A program made the translations under genes and the position numbers. Below are positions 5,143-5,845 of a DNA stretch of 5,845 nt, piece by piece; position 1 is the stretch's first letter, and each line of letters starts with the position of its first letter. The DNA is from Thermoplasmata archaeon (lineage in GTDB: Archaea; Thermoplasmatota; Thermoplasmata; Thermoplasmatales; Thermoplasmataceae): positions 1 through 5,845 of the forward strand of contig JAJYRT010000117.1 in NCBI GenBank assembly GCA_021793945.1, read 5' to 3'. The notes beneath the pieces were generated by a model. That model had not been told where the DNA came from. It did no database searches and saw only the letters and a program-made list of their open reading frames with translations.

Positions 5143-5386
5143 CGGTTTCCCGCCTTTAATTTTTGGAAAATAAGCCAGGAACACTCATTATCGTCTCCCT
5201 GAATTCTGTCCATGGCATGCTTCGCAATAGGAGAAGTTTTAATGTCACTTAGCAATAGGAGTATCGTAAATCGGAACCATGCAGATTGATATGAGACTGA
5301 GTTCACCATATGATTCCGTATCTCGGTAAATTCCGGCATTGAACATAGGATCACCCCAAACCCCCCATGCCATGAGGAGAAGTAAG
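5143..5386 (+). other. 244-bp non-coding leader between S and T component genes
   Basis: I see no convincing gene here. A T5 tract follows the S-component stop (5159-5164), consistent with archaeal termination. The stretch contains a 10-bp direct repeat and a 9-bp inverted repeat whose downstream arm touches the SD of the T-component gene. A 15-codon ORF at 5242-5289, preceded by AGGAG, is too short to call. The spacing is unusual, because ECF genes normally abut, and suggests that the T component has its own promoter or a regulated leader. Confidence 0.4.
5224..5261 (+). repeat. 10-bp direct repeat GCAATAGGAG (two copies)
   Basis: Copies at 5224-5233 and 5252-5261 are identical and 28 bases apart start to start, close to three helical turns. 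Each ends in AGGAG. They could be tandem binding sites for a regulator of the ECF T-component gene, or decoy SD-like elements in its leader. Confidence 0.4.
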
Positions 5387-5845
5387 ATGACTAACAACCG
5401 TGAAGAAAAACGATATGTAAAGACAATATTGTTTACCGCCAGAGCCAACTCGTTCTATGTCAGGCTGAATCCGCTGGTAAAATTTGCCTTCTTGCTGTTG
5501 ATATCAATTGGAGTGGTATTCTCCATGGACAGGCCGGTCCCGGACCTTTATTACAACCTAAGTGCCCTGGCGTTTGCCTGCATATTCCTGGTGGAGTCCG
5601 GCACGATAAAATATCTGGTCAGAAGTTACCTTGTAATGCTTCTGGTTGCACTGTTTATTATGTTGATCTGGTGGCTGATTTTCAATCAGGTTGGATACAA
5701 TCCCATTTTTGCCATTAACCTGGGCAGTTTGCATTTCCAGGTTACCGCACTCTCTCTCTATGTTGGGGTTGGAAAAGTTACGGGATACGCCGCAATGGCT
5801 TTTCTTACACTGCTCACAATGATGACTACAAGGGACGCAGACATA
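5387..5845 (+). CDS. ecfT: ECF transporter T component (EcfT/CbiQ-like), N-terminal part, runs off the window
   Basis: 153 codons are present, open to the window end. The protein begins MTNNREEKRYVKTILFTARA. The family N-terminal signature follows as RLNPLVKFAFLLL (residues 26-38, with Pro29 and Lys32), entering TM1. TM2 lies at about 57-72, TM3 at 84-101, and a further hydrophobic stretch at about 123-145 ends MMTTRDADI. That stretch matches the TM helix with 'TT(R/S)xxD(L/I)' found before the cytoplasmic coupling helices of EcfT. These later helices carry the Ala-Arg-Gly motifs that bind the ATPases and lie outside the window. The start at ATG 5387 is supported by SD GAGGAG (5374-5379), seven bases upstream. 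An in-frame ATG at 5372 overlaps that SD and is less likely. The partner S component lies upstream, and ATPase genes are expected downstream. Confidence 0.8.
   Translation, partial: MTNNREEKRYVKTILFTARANSFYVRLNPLVKFAFLLLISIGVVFSMDRPVPDLYYNLSALAFACIFLVESGTIKYLVRSYLVMLLVALFIMLIWWLIFNQVGYNPIFAINLGSLHFQVTALSLYVGVGKVTGYAAMAFLTLLTMMTTRDADI

Noticed and set aside
4630..5184. Minus-strand ORF of 184 codons opposite the S component
   Set aside because: The plus-strand product has a coherent six-helix ECF S-component pattern. The minus-strand product is rich in Pro, Ser and Glu, as expected of an antisense reading of membrane-protein codons.
1..5845. tRNA, rRNA or CRISPR array
   Set aside because: I saw no cloverleaf-like segment, rRNA stretch or regularly spaced repeat array. 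The only direct repeat of note is the two-copy 10-mer at 5224-5261.

Overview
The window looks archaeal, most likely from a relative of Thermoplasmatales. The evidence is an archaeal Tsr3-type gene with a well-placed TATA box and no Shine-Dalgarno (SD) site, strong GGAGG-type SD sites inside operons, a decayed IS4-type transposase of a kind I associate with that order, and an IS200/IS605 remnant. No lineage-specific marker is complete, so this placement is an inference.

Layout. (1) 1-90, minus strand: 5' end of a Tsr3/DUF367 rRNA-modification gene with its TATA box at 111-118. (2) About 160-454: remnant of an IS200/IS605 element, consisting of a frameshifted TnpB C-terminal tail and a right-end hairpin. 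(3) 455-633: non-coding leader with three abutting palindromes, a candidate TATA box, a small hairpin and a strong SD. (4) 634-3119: a three-part same-strand cassette. It holds a 27-residue peptide gene, a ThiF/E1-like protein whose N-terminal RRE (PqqD-like, leader-peptide-binding) domain is separated from the E1 domain by a one-base frameshift at a T5 run, and a 12-TM major facilitator exporter. (5) 3233-4370: an IS4-type transposase pseudogene with a nonsense codon, three frameshifts and an internal deletion. (6) About 4459-5845: an ECF-type vitamin/metal uptake pair, an S component and the start of a T component, with a 244-bp leader between them.

The most interesting part is region 4. 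Short peptide + RRE-E1 protein + MFS exporter is the minimal architecture of E1-dependent RiPP antibiotics such as microcin C (mccA-mccB-mccC) and pantocin A (paaP-paaA-exporter). I propose an archaeal RiPP-like cassette: the peptide is bound by the RRE, the E1 domain modifies it or presents it, and the MFS protein exports it or gives self-protection. Two cautions apply. The E1 protein is split by a frameshift as sequenced, and its nucleotide-binding and Zn-binding residues are partly substituted. It may therefore be a presentation protein rather than an adenylating enzyme, or the cassette may be decaying. By eye, the cassette is more AT-rich than its flanks and lies between two transposon remnants, which suggests it was acquired.
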